NCBI GenBank assembly: GCA_946965045.2
Contig: OX337232.1
Span: forward strand, 3,286,001-3,350,000
DNA length: 64,000 bases
Reading direction: 5' to 3'
Source of the DNA: Epithemia pelagica
Lineage: Eukaryota; Bacillariophyta; Bacillariophyceae; Surirellales; Surirellaceae
The first letter of the stretch is position 1. Every line of letters begins with the position of its first letter. Below, piece by piece: positions 34,077-43,394 of the stretch. Both the position numbers and the translations under genes were made by a program. The notes under the pieces are model-generated. The model had not been told where the DNA came from. It saw nothing but the letters and a program-made list of their open reading frames with translations, and did no database searches.

Positions 34077-35411
34077 TCAACTTGTCGATACCAAAACCCC
34101 CTCCACCGAGAATCTCGACTGGGCGATCACATGGACCAGGTATACCTCAGGAATGGTCCCACAAGCAAGTTCAAGTCGACCCATGTCTTGAGCCAGGCAG
34201 ACTGCGCGATTTATCCATCGTCTTATCTTTATTCCACTGCTGGTCTCATCGCAACATGGCAAAAGGTGTGAGCGTTCAATGTGCTCTCCTTTGAACTGCC
34301 CCCACAACCCAACCACGATACAGTTTCGTTGCCTGTAAAGATCCATGTATTTCACAAGCGCATTCAAGTCCAGCAGCAAACCCTCCGGGCCTCGCAACGA
34401 CAAAACGTATGACGTAGCAAAGAACGTGCCCGCAAGAACGAGAAAGAACGAGTCATGTTCTTCTCGGTTCTCCAGAATCTCCTCCTCGATAGAACCCAAC
34501 AAAGCTTGCATTAACTCGCTGGTCACTGCCTGGTCAGGGCGCCAATCTTGGCCCATTCGGCGTCGACATCCTTCGACAACTCTGGAGAACCACAACGAAC
34601 CGCTCTCATCCTGGCCCATTCTAGAGAAGGCCTTTCCATTGTTGTCTGTTAGCACCAAAGGATGGCCGTTCACTAGCGTAGAAGCCGTTGCTCTCACGTG
34701 ATTCGAATAAGTAGAACGAAATTTGCGTATCGTATCAAACTGCTTCCTGTCTCGATGATATTTTCCTTGATCCAAAGACGCGTCCAGCATAAGGAAGGCA
34801 ACTTGATAGCCACAATGGTCATAATTTGGGAACGGGCCTGCACTTCGAAAGGGGCCAAATGGAATCCCGACTTTCTTTGATTTCTCTATCATCAATTTTG
34901 CATTCTTCATGTTTTGAGTTACCGTGCTCGTAGCTCTGCTCCAAAAGGCGTCCAAGTTCATTCGCCGTATGCAAGTGAGCAGGTATCGATCTTTTAAATT
35001 TTCCGGATCCGGCTCCTCTTCTCGCAACTTCCCGAACACGCACAAATCGCACTCGAAAGGAGTGACCAGGTGGTCGCCTGCTCGCGCTTGGTTAAAATCC
35101 TCCCGACGGTCTCTTGTACGAATCCTCCAAGATTCGGCCACCAAACGAGCCTGGTCTGATTCTTCCACCAGAGTGTTCCGAGACGCAACATAAAACCGGT
35201 CATCGTCGCTCAAAGAATAACACCCGGGACACCATGCGCTCTGACATGGAGCGCATTTTCCAACACTGTACACAAAATTTCCGCAGAAGATCCCGTCCAC
35301 CCACGGGATCCTCTTTCCACATTTTGCACAGTTTCCGATCCATAGCGAACATCTTCGGTGTTCCTCGGAGTTGCCATGGCTGCGACCTGATAAAAGGAAA
35401 AGCAAGACCAA
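34077..35411 (-). pseudogene. DIRS copy 1 ORF3: zinc ribbon plus truncated tyrosine recombinase
   Basis: The frame opens after a TAA and has no ATG near its start; it overlaps the end of the RT frame. It has a Cys-rich N-terminus (NCAKCGKRIPWVDG, then CAPCQSAWCPGC), a middle helical region, and the recombinase start with the first catalytic Arg (YVLSLRGPEGLLLDL) followed by KGEHIERSHLLPC. After AQDMGR the frame jumps to sequence lying after the catalytic Tyr region of copy 2, so about 310 bp have been deleted. The deletion removes the FRSFRRG box. The recombinase is therefore non-functional. Confidence 0.7.
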
Positions 35412-37864
35412 TAATTAGAGGTTCGTAATTTCCTTCGGGCCAAAACGAAGTACCGGCAGGGATTTCCATCACAAGATCGCATGCTTTATGAAGTTGTTTG
35501 AAGCACTTGGGAGTAAGTAGGCGCTGGCACATGAAGACGTGCATGGAAGACTGGCGCTTATGACGGGCTTTTCGAAGTTCTTCTAGTGCCACGTCTGCTC
35601 CTCCTGGAGGAGGAGCCCACACGAAGTGTCCTGGCCGAAGGATGGGCAGGGGCAAATCGTTGTGCTCAGACGGAAGCGTCCATCCCCTGATGTCGTGGCC
35701 GGTGGTAAACCAGTCCATGGGAGTCAGGAGCTCCGTCTTTGCACCCAGCCAAGATCGAACTCATTCGAAAAGAGTGTCCGACATTTGGATGGGAGTTTTG
35801 TGAAGGGGGATGTAGGAAAGCATGGGCGACCCCGCCATCACCCCTTCATTGAGTTGGCCTCTCGAAATCCCGTCAACCCCAACAGCGATCATCCGTTTGC
35901 CCGAGACGTGTGAAATGTGAAGTCGCAGGGAATGCCTCATTTCTAATCGCCTCAAACGGATTACGAGGTCTAGGAGTTTTGGGCTGGATGAGGACCCTTT
36001 ATAGAAACATCTTTCCACCGTGGAATTATCGGTGAAGAAGAATACCTCTGTTGAATCAAGCTGGCCCGTGGCCGCTTCTTCTTCAAGTGACTCGACACAG
36101 TTGGTGAATTCCTTCCAGTTGGAAGATTCTTCCACAACAATATTCCTGCCCCAGACGCCCACTCTGTAGGACAATTTCTTTTGTGGCAACTGGAAGGCTG
36201 CACCGAATCCGCATCCTGATGCGTCTCCACATCCAAACAAAGCGACATAGATGGAAGACGATCTGACTTGAACTTTGGGAGGCTCTTCTCCCTCAAGCAT
36301 TGCTGCCAATACTTTGACATCCGACTTGAGACGCGGAACCGCTTTCACTAACTTTGGTGGGTTTTTCCGGGAGAGTCTTTGCTTCACCATTCATTTCCTG
36401 CGCAGAGGGTTCACTTTCCTCATCCACGTCGAGAAAACCGCATAGCGTATTGACCTCGGCATCCGAGAGTTTTTCATGCAACTGCAATATCCATTCTCTT
36501 GCTGAAAGCTTCCATCCATCACCGTTCCGACCCGGCCGCCAGATGTTCATTGTCAAGTAAAAGCCCTTCAAAAACGGCATCATGGAGCTAAAAGTCAAAG
36601 CTTGGTGTACAAAGAATCCGACATCTCCTTGCATTTGCTTGTGATCGAAAGTCGGAGTGTCACTTTCCGCAAACGCCTCCACATATTTCTTCAACAAGTC
36701 CTTGCCTTTTTCCCACTTCTTTTGCGTGAGTGTTTTCGACACTGCTGAAGCCGAGATGTGATGCACGCTACCTGCCCAGGCTCCTGGAGTTTTAGAGGGT
36801 GGACGACGCTTCTGCGGGGCATCCTGAATACCGAGATATTGCAATCGAGACCCCAGACGTCTCGCGACTTGTCATGTATGTTCAGCAGACGATCCCACGG
36901 TTCGAAGGTCGTCCATATATGTTACGACGTCACCGGCGATGTTGTTGAGCTTGGAATTCCACTTCATCACCCATGGAAGTGTGGGGGTATAATCTGCAGA
37001 ACCTGGTATGTTGAAACGTACAGAATCAAACCCACATGGACTTGTTAGTTCTGACGGGGGTCCTTTTGCAACTTCTTCCGCAATGTAGTAGTGTTGCGCG
37101 GCGTGGAAAGGGCTGGGCAACATGCCCATAAACAACCGATTCCAGCGAACAACGCGGGGTTTGGAAGCAAGTGATGTAACCAAATGTTCCCGTAACGGTC
37201 CAAAATCAACACCAGCGAAGGGACGTAGACGAATGTCCATTGGAAAATTGAGAAACATTTCGCCCTAGTCCATGTCACCACAGTAGGAATCACACGTCAA
37301 AAAGCGCAATGCAGACTCAGAAGATTGTAGCCAAAAATTGGGGGCCCACAATGATGCGTTGAGGCCACAACTTGTGCCATTGTAAACCATTCTAATATCA
37401 CATTCCCCTTTGGGGACCGCAAAGTAGTCAGACATGCTCTCAATGGGTGCGTCAACATCGAAGTTGCCACGACTTAGGACGGTCGAAAGTTTGCCGCCAA
37501 CTTGTGTAAGCAAATCGTCCGACGGAGGTCGTTGCTTCCGGTGGTATGAGGGGAGTGCTCCTGAAACATGGATAGGTGTCCCAAACCAAGCGTCAGTTTG
37601 TTGGTCGAGACCATTCCAGCGCCAGAAAACGAGAGAAGAGCCGGCGTCCCAATCCCACCACGTGCTGGCCAAGAGTTGGGAAAGAACTTGGCAACCAGGG
37701 GCGCGCACAACGGGAGCGGATTGTAACGAAAAATCAGTCTTCCCCCCCCACCCCACCCCCCCCCCCCCCCCTAGAGTGTCGGCCCAGACACCAAAGAAGG
37801 CCATGCCATGCCAAAACGTAGACGTAAATAGCGAACAAAACTGCGATACAAGCGTCGACGCCAC
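35200..37864 (-). pseudogene. DIRS copy 1 reverse transcriptase / RNase H
   Basis: It is homologous to the C-terminal 760 residues of the copy 2 pol ORF. RT motifs include MGMLPSPFHAA and the catalytic YMDDL. RNase H motifs include FGCGDASGCGFGAA, FFFTDNSTVE and HISHVSGKRM. The frame is broken by TAG at 37265-37267 (copy 2 has Leu, TTA). It is also broken by TGA at 36872-36874 and TGA at 35761-35763, both TGG (Trp) in copy 2, and by a frameshift near 36370-36390. The 3' end overlaps ORF3 in another frame. RT synthesises element cDNA and RNase H removes the RNA strand; neither can be made whole here. Confidence 0.85.
37740..37772. repeat. Long C/G homopolymer tract
   Basis: Almost pure C on the plus strand, interrupted only by two single As. 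It lies just upstream (minus strand) of the RT frame. Copy 2 has only a run of eight Gs here, at its deletion junction. Tract length is likely unstable and error-prone in assembly. Confidence 0.8.
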
Positions 37865-38007
37865 CAGCGGAGGGCAAGCAAGCGAAACCCAGCAAGAGCC
37901 CTATCCGAGATCCAAGGGAAAAGACCACGAATTTGACCGTTTCAAATCCAAAAAGGAGTGACCGCATCATCCGATTTAACGGCAATATCCGAAATTTTGG
38001 TGTCATC

Positions 38008-39087
38008 TTACCATGCAACGTGAGGCAAAAAGGCGGACACAGAAGCTATGGGCGTGCCCAACACCCCATCTCGCGTACATTCCGACAAGGCCGATAGCCA
38101 CCGACCGCGCTTGGCTGAACGCAGAGGCGACGGTGGGCCACCGTGTTTGGTACCAGCGGTGCTGAGATGATGGATCAGGACCGGCTCGAGGAAGGGGAGA
38201 GCAGTGTTCAAAACTTGTCCCGGGATCTTGATGGGCGTAAAACGAGGGGAAAGTACATTTTGCACCCACCTATCAAACGACTCATCATTCTGCAATATCC
38301 ACAAGGGGAGGTCGAAAGCAGCACCCAATTCCAAGGGAGTAAGCTTTCTCGTGCCGCATCCATTCTTATAGAAGCGAGTTTGAAACTTCACCGGCTTCTC
38401 CAACTGACGAGTATGCAACAGATCATCACTGCCGTAAAAGGCCAACGACACAGAAGGCGGAGAACACGGTTCGGGACGAATCGAATGGGTCAGTATGGAC
38501 CCAATGGTACGGCGAGAAGACAACTTGAAAAACAAGGGTGACAAACCACGTCGCCCAACGTGAGCCCGGGCGGTAGTGACGCCACCACACTGCTTGTGTG
38601 TGACGGCCAACCATTGAACTTTCGACAAATTGGGACGGGACCAGCCCGATGGAAGGAGAAGCAGGACAGGCCAACTAGGAGGGATAAGGGCCAAGGATGA
38701 AGCTAGGAAATCCGGGCCGCCTTTCATCAAAACAATCGAGATGATGCCACGGCCGAGTACCATGTCGATGCTGGGAACCAAATGTAGTTTGTCATGACAG
38801 TGAGCTAAGACGGCGCTCCAAAATGGGTCGGCCCGTCGGGCCTCATATTCCGCAGCCAGCATGTAGATACCATGCCAGTCTCCCACACTCAAGGCAAGAC
38901 CCCATGAGAGCCCTGATTGTCCAAGGGTCAAGCACGAAAGATCACTGCGAAAGCTTTTTGAGCCGCGATCAACCGGTCGAGCACAAGGACGCTTGGTTCG
39001 TATGGTAACGGATGCGGGAGGAGCTGAACGTTTGATACCAATCAACGTGGGGTCGGCAAGAGCACCACTGCTAAGGGAGGAAGCCAT
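38008..39087 (-). CDS. DIRS copy 1 pre-RT ORF (pol N-terminal region)
   Basis: This frame of 359 codons starts ATG (MASSLSSGALADPT) and is in phase with ORF1 across the UGA. The first ~95 residues match the start of copy 2 pol (GDWHGIYMLAAEYEARR, SIDMVLGRGIIS). The rest is absent from copy 2, which has a deletion of about 1 kb. The extra part contains AVTHKQCGGVTTARAH and CGTRKLTPLELGAAFDLP. The latter is loosely like the target-recognition end of C5-methyltransferases, but this is weak and no catalytic motif was found. The function is unknown. Confidence 0.6.
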   Translation of the reverse strand: MASSLSSGALADPTLIGIKRSAPPASVTIRTKRPCARPVDRGSKSFRSDLSCLTLGQSGLSWGLALSVGDWHGIYMLAAEYEARRADPFWSAVLAHCHDKLHLVPSIDMVLGRGIISIVLMKGGPDFLASSLALIPPSWPVLLLLPSGWSRPNLSKVQWLAVTHKQCGGVTTARAHVGRRGLSPLFFKLSSRRTIGSILTHSIRPEPCSPPSVSLAFYGSDDLLHTRQLEKPVKFQTRFYKNGCGTRKLTPLELGAAFDLPLWILQNDESFDRWVQNVLSPRFTPIKIPGQVLNTALPFLEPVLIHHLSTAGTKHGGPPSPLRSAKRGRWLSALSECTRDGVLGTPIASVSAFLPHVAW

Positions 39088-39094
39088 ACTACCT

Positions 39095-39156
39095 GCGTCT
39101 AAACCAGATGGGTCACATGGAACATCATCATCTAGTTTAGACGCGGCACACCGTCA
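39095..39156 (-). promoter_or_regulatory. Candidate stop-codon readthrough signal, copy 1
   Basis: The ORF1 stop UGA (39154-39156) is followed by CGG. After 9 nt a stem-loop begins whose arms GCGTCTAAACTAGATG and CATCTGGTTTAGACGC pair over 16 bp (one G-U) around an 18-nt loop. The frame stays open through the stem into the pol ATG 69 nt downstream. UGA-CGG plus a 3' stem-loop is the known layout of type II/III viral readthrough sites. Confidence 0.65.
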
Positions 39157-41606
39157 CTTTTTGTCACCGCTTTGTCCATTGCGGCGCTGGGCTTGCTTCT
39201 TGAGTTCAGACACATCCTTCTTTACGGTGTCGATAGAGCTGCTAGCAGTGTCAGATGCCTTCTTGGCGGCTGTTACATCTTTCACCAACTGACAGGACGT
39301 TTTCTTCAAACTTTCAACTTGATCCTCTAGTGTCTTCAAAGATTCGAAGCCCGAATTAGTAGATAAAAAGCGAATGTATTCGCTAGAAACCGACGGGTGA
39401 TTTTTGAAACGGGCTTTGACGTATTCGGCCATGACGTCATGCGTGCGTAGAACCCCATAGAGGATCCATGCACACTGCCCCGCACTGTCGGTGGTGGACA
39501 AGGAGGAGTAAACCTGAGCCCGCACCTTGTACAAATCCATGAAGAAGCGGCGGACAACTTGCGTGACAAGGCTAAAAGCCTTACGGGTAGCAAACTTTGG
39601 CTTGATAGTGAGTTCATTCATGGTCTCGTCAAAGTAAGTCACAAGTTCGCGACAACAACCGACCGAAACAGATAGCATCGACAGGGCTAAAGCCCGCGCC
39701 TCAGGTTCAGCAGACATCGTAGTTGCAATCTGCTCCCCAAACATCGAGTTCATGTTGCCCAAACGATTGAGGATTCTATCGCGCACTCCTGTTTCCGGAG
39801 CCTCCCAGTCCGCAAACTCCTTCATTGCTGTAAGAAAGGAGGGGTCACGACCCGTACCAGGGAAGTCTTTGTATAACAACTGGGGGAATTCGTTCTTCAT
39901 GGAATAAATGGCTCTGGCTTCGTTCGTTGTTGCAATCTGCATCTTGTGACGCTTCTCCATGGTTGTAAGCATGGAGAGAACGTCGCCATTTTCTTGGGGG
40001 GCACACCATTCCAATACTAGGTTGAGATCAAACAAGAGACCATATGCTTGAGATCCAAACTTGAGAGCCACCCAAGCCTTGCAATCATCAACCGATGTGA
40101 CTCCAAGACTACCGAACTTGATGGCTGAAGTATCTACTTTGCTTTGAAGGCGTTGCATGGATGAATTGGCGCCCTTGACGAGAGTTTGGAGGTGCAAAAC
40201 CTCGGCTTCCATTGCAATGAACTTCGGGTCTTTTGAAATGTCAGAGCTGGGAGATGTGAGGTGTGACGGAGAAGCAAACATGGTTCGGTTCGCAGCTCGA
40301 TTCAACGCCATATCTTGGGCCTTCAACTTGCTTTCCAATTCCAGGATCTTCTCGATCGTGGAAGAATCGGATTCGATGGCTGACATCCTACTGAGCAGGC
40401 CTTCAAAGCCCTTCACAAACTGGGAGCGGAGTTTGTCTACACTGTTCCGAGACTCGACTTGTGCGGTTGACAACTTGGATGACATTTCAGCCCGCACCCG
40501 CGAAAAGAAAGTTGCCACTGAGGATTCCACTCCAGCAAGTCGACTGTTCATAGCTTGTTGATTAGCTTCAGCTGTGGACGGAGATGTTTCCTGGATGCTC
40601 CTGATCATGGAAGAAATAATTCCCCAAAGAGCAGGGGCCTGGTATTCTTCTGGAAGCTCTTCTCGGGGTCCAATTTCCATCGAGAGTTGGTCAAACTTGA
40701 TTCCAAGACCTTCAACAGCATCGCCCGTTTCCCGACCCATCTCCAATTGTTCCAGATAAAGAGCTCTGATGATGTCACCCACTTCCGTAACCAAATTTTC
40801 GGTTTCACGGATTGCGTTGGGGATGATCGTGGAGTCCGATGAGACCTGACGGATAACTTCTTTGAATTCGCCAGACAAAATCTTGTGATGGGGAGAGAAA
40901 TTCTCAACTAGAAAGGAGGTAGTTTTCGACTTGGCCTTCTGTAAAGTAAAAGGGGTGCGAAGCTTGTCCATGCTAGAGATTTTCTTTTCCGTTTCCTTGA
41001 GACTTGCATCCAAATTTCCTTCGTTTTTGACTTGATTTAAGCGTTTGATAGCAACGAATTTCTTCGTCCAGTCTTCCATAGAATGTTTCTCAGCTTGAAT
41101 TTCTTCAAGAGTCGATTGAGAAATGTCTTCTAGATGTACCACAGGGGTACAGAATGCGGAGGCTGGATTCTTGGCAATGAATAGACCTCCAGTGGGCCCC
41201 AAATCGAAGGCAGGCAGTCCAGTTCCATGGTCCCCGGCTTTGGCGCACTTGGGGTCGATGCAAAAGGTACTACCGCCTCGTTTGAGGCCCAAACACAACA
41301 ACTTTTCAGCGCACTCACTTGTACGTAAGGCAACCACTCCAAACTTACTTGCCGGTGTCGAACGACTGAAGGTCACCGAGGTAGAAGAAGGGAAAGTAGT
41401 GGAGTCCGAGACATGCATCATATCTTCCGCAGATTCCGTGGCAGAGGCAAAAGAGATCTGACCACGGTCCCCCCCCCCCTCCGTAGAGCCGACGTAGAAG
41501 AACGGGCGGCCCCAATGGCAGAGGGAGTGGCGATGGACGCCTGAGCGACGAGCGAAGCGAGGACGGCATCCTCATCGTCAGCAGGAGGAGGCGGAGGAAC
41601 AGACAT
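39154..41606 (-). pseudogene. DIRS copy 1 ORF1 (gag-like), frameshifted near its start
   Basis: The homologous start is ATG 41606 (MSVPPPPPADDEDAVLA). The frame is lost in a run of nine Gs (41468-41476 on plus as Cs), where copy 2 has six. It resumes as MMHVSDSTTFPSSTS to the UGA at 39154. The body is largely helical and charged, with EITPS-type linkers and a long coiled-coil-like middle region. The C-terminus is KKDVSELKKQAQRRNG. There is no zinc knuckle. By position and composition it is a structural, gag-like protein (inference). Confidence 0.75.
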
Positions 41607-42115
41607 GACCGAAAGCAAGCAACCGAGAGTAGGAGAGGGTGAGCGCAGCGAAACCGAAGTTGGAGATTCAGCTCTTCAGAGAACTCAGAACAACGCCAAA
41701 GGTGATCAAGCCTTCGCCGTCGAACCGTAGGAAATCCAAAGAGTGAGAGCTCCTTCTCCCTCTTGTCTTGTTTGTTGCGTGATTGGCTCAGTGGATCTGC
41801 TCGATGCTTGCGCTCCACTAGGGACCTCATTTTGGCGCATTGTTGACCAGTTCCATATAAGCCAAGGCTCTTGAACGGTCGAGTCCTTGGTTCACAAATG
41901 GTGACACTTCAGAAATTGAATTGCAAGTGTTTTGTCGCAGTAGAGGTGACACACATACTTTCTCAAATTCGACTTCCGAATTGCACGCCTGTTCTGCCTC
42001 ATTATTTCTGTTCGGTGGGCACGCGACATTCTCTGAGTCTCGCCCGGCTCTCTCTCTTCGGTCACAATGCGCAGGCTCCTTCTTGATCCCGCTTAAACTT
42101 TGATGTACATTGAGG

Positions 42116-42841
42116 ACTACGAGTAGATAGCTGCTCACCACAATAGGCAACAATATTCTGGAATAGCCCAATTCTCATTATATGGTCTGTTTTACAGTAC
42201 ATTCTAGTACAACATTTTTGCAGAAGTACGAGTCGTGCTTCTATTTTGTCACGGTGCTCCCACTCCCACGGGATGGTTCTCGCAAACCACACAAAATGAA
42301 GCGGACAAGACGACAAGCGGACAAGATGAAGCGGACAAGAAGACAAGCGGACAAGAAGACAAGAAGACAAGACGACAAGCGGACAACAAGACAAGAAGAC
42401 AAGACGACAAGCGGACAAGCACGACTCGTACTTCTGCAATAATGTTGTACTAGAATGTACTGTAAAATAGACCATATAATGAGAATTGGGCTATTCCAGA
42501 ATATTGTTGCCTATGGTGGTGAGCAGCTATCTACGAGCTCGTACTCGTAGTCCTTATTTACCGATGGCTCACAAGACTGAGAAGTAATGTTGTGTACAAC
42601 ATTATTCTTCAGGCTTAGCTAATGATTGATAAGTAGGACATTACAAGACAAAAATTTCATCATGTGTGGGTCATGAGGCTTAGTACCGGGAGCACCGTTT
42701 TTATTGCCCCGGGTTTTTGAAAAAGAGACAATCGCCAAAACGACAAGGACTAGAGCTGTTTAGCTAGTACTAGGCTAAAATGCTGCCTTGTCTGCTAGCA
42801 TAGGGCGCGTGAGGTCATAGCCGACATAGTTTCGCGTGTTC
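42116..42841. repeat. Inner arms, loop and right arm of the foldback element
   Basis: The left inner arm (42116-42240) pairs with 42417-42550 (shared ACTACGAGTA ... AGTACGAGTCGTGCTT), and 42552-42841 pairs with 33388-33679. Removing DIRS copy 1 yields one element of about 1.0 kb with ~420-bp arms. The loop (42241-42416) carries the GACAAG minisatellite. The right arm has an extra TACGAGCTCG relative to the left. There is no coding capacity. Confidence 0.85.
42298..42420. repeat. GACAAG minisatellite
   Basis: About 15-16 irregular copies of GACAAG, mostly in blocks such as GCGGACAAGA and AGACAAG, sit in the loop of the foldback element. Confidence 0.85.
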
Positions 42842-43394
42842 TACTCCTATTTATGTGACGAAGAAGAAGCTAATTCTAGTACGTGGGATCCTTTATTCTG
42901 ATTGGTGCACATGGATGAGACGTGTGTGACGATGGAAAGCGTCCTTTGATTTTTTCTTTTTTTCCTAACTCCAAACCCTCCAAACTCCAAACTCCAAACT
43001 CCAAACATAACCATGGATGAGATTGGATGGCAATCATCTAATACACCTATATTATCAGATATCATTGTAGAGTGAATTGACTACGACCAACATCACAGAT
43101 GCCAGCCCCATAAACATTGTTATTGAATAACAAACTTGCAGATTGCAGATACAAGAGAGGAATAGAAAAAATACACCATACTGAATACGAATACACCAAC
43201 TAACATCCGTCTCCTTTCACATCATAGAGGGGCCAACTGCCAACGACCAACGACTCAACTCTCCACACCCATCAATAGCAACATTGTCCGAAGGGAATTA
43301 TCTTGTTCACATTCCTCTTCAAGAAGAATCCAACACAACGTTAAGGCATACTTTGGATGGATGAACTTTTCACAGAAAAGGGAAATCGAGAATT
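42842..43394. other. Intergenic region upstream of the HSF gene
   Basis: No gene. A CTCCAAA 7-bp tandem run lies at about 42967-43006, and TACTCCTA at 42842 directly beside the foldback end. The proximal part presumably holds the HSF promoter. Confidence 0.5.

Larger units (their letters stand above)
33680..42115 (-). mobile_element. DIRS-like tyrosine-recombinase retrotransposon, copy 1 (decayed)
   Basis: Read on the minus strand, the order is: repeat A and leader (42115-41607), ORF1, readthrough signal, pre-RT ORF, RT/RNase H, zinc-ribbon/tyrosine recombinase, repeat B (about 34076-33680). It ends ...GAGTGCCC directly at the foldback arm. Only single A and B repeats are present, unlike copy 2 (A1 ... 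B1-A2-B2); loss of A2-B2 by recombination between B repeats would explain this. No target-site duplication is expected for YR elements and none is seen. It has at least three in-frame stops, two frameshifts, a homopolymer tract and a 3' recombinase deletion. Confidence 0.8.

Noticed and set aside
33388-42841. The 290-bp inverted repeats as DIRS-1-type inverted terminal repeats
   Set aside because: They are absent from copy 2, and the inner arms at 42116-42550 continue the same palindrome once the DIRS is removed, so they belong to a separate foldback element.
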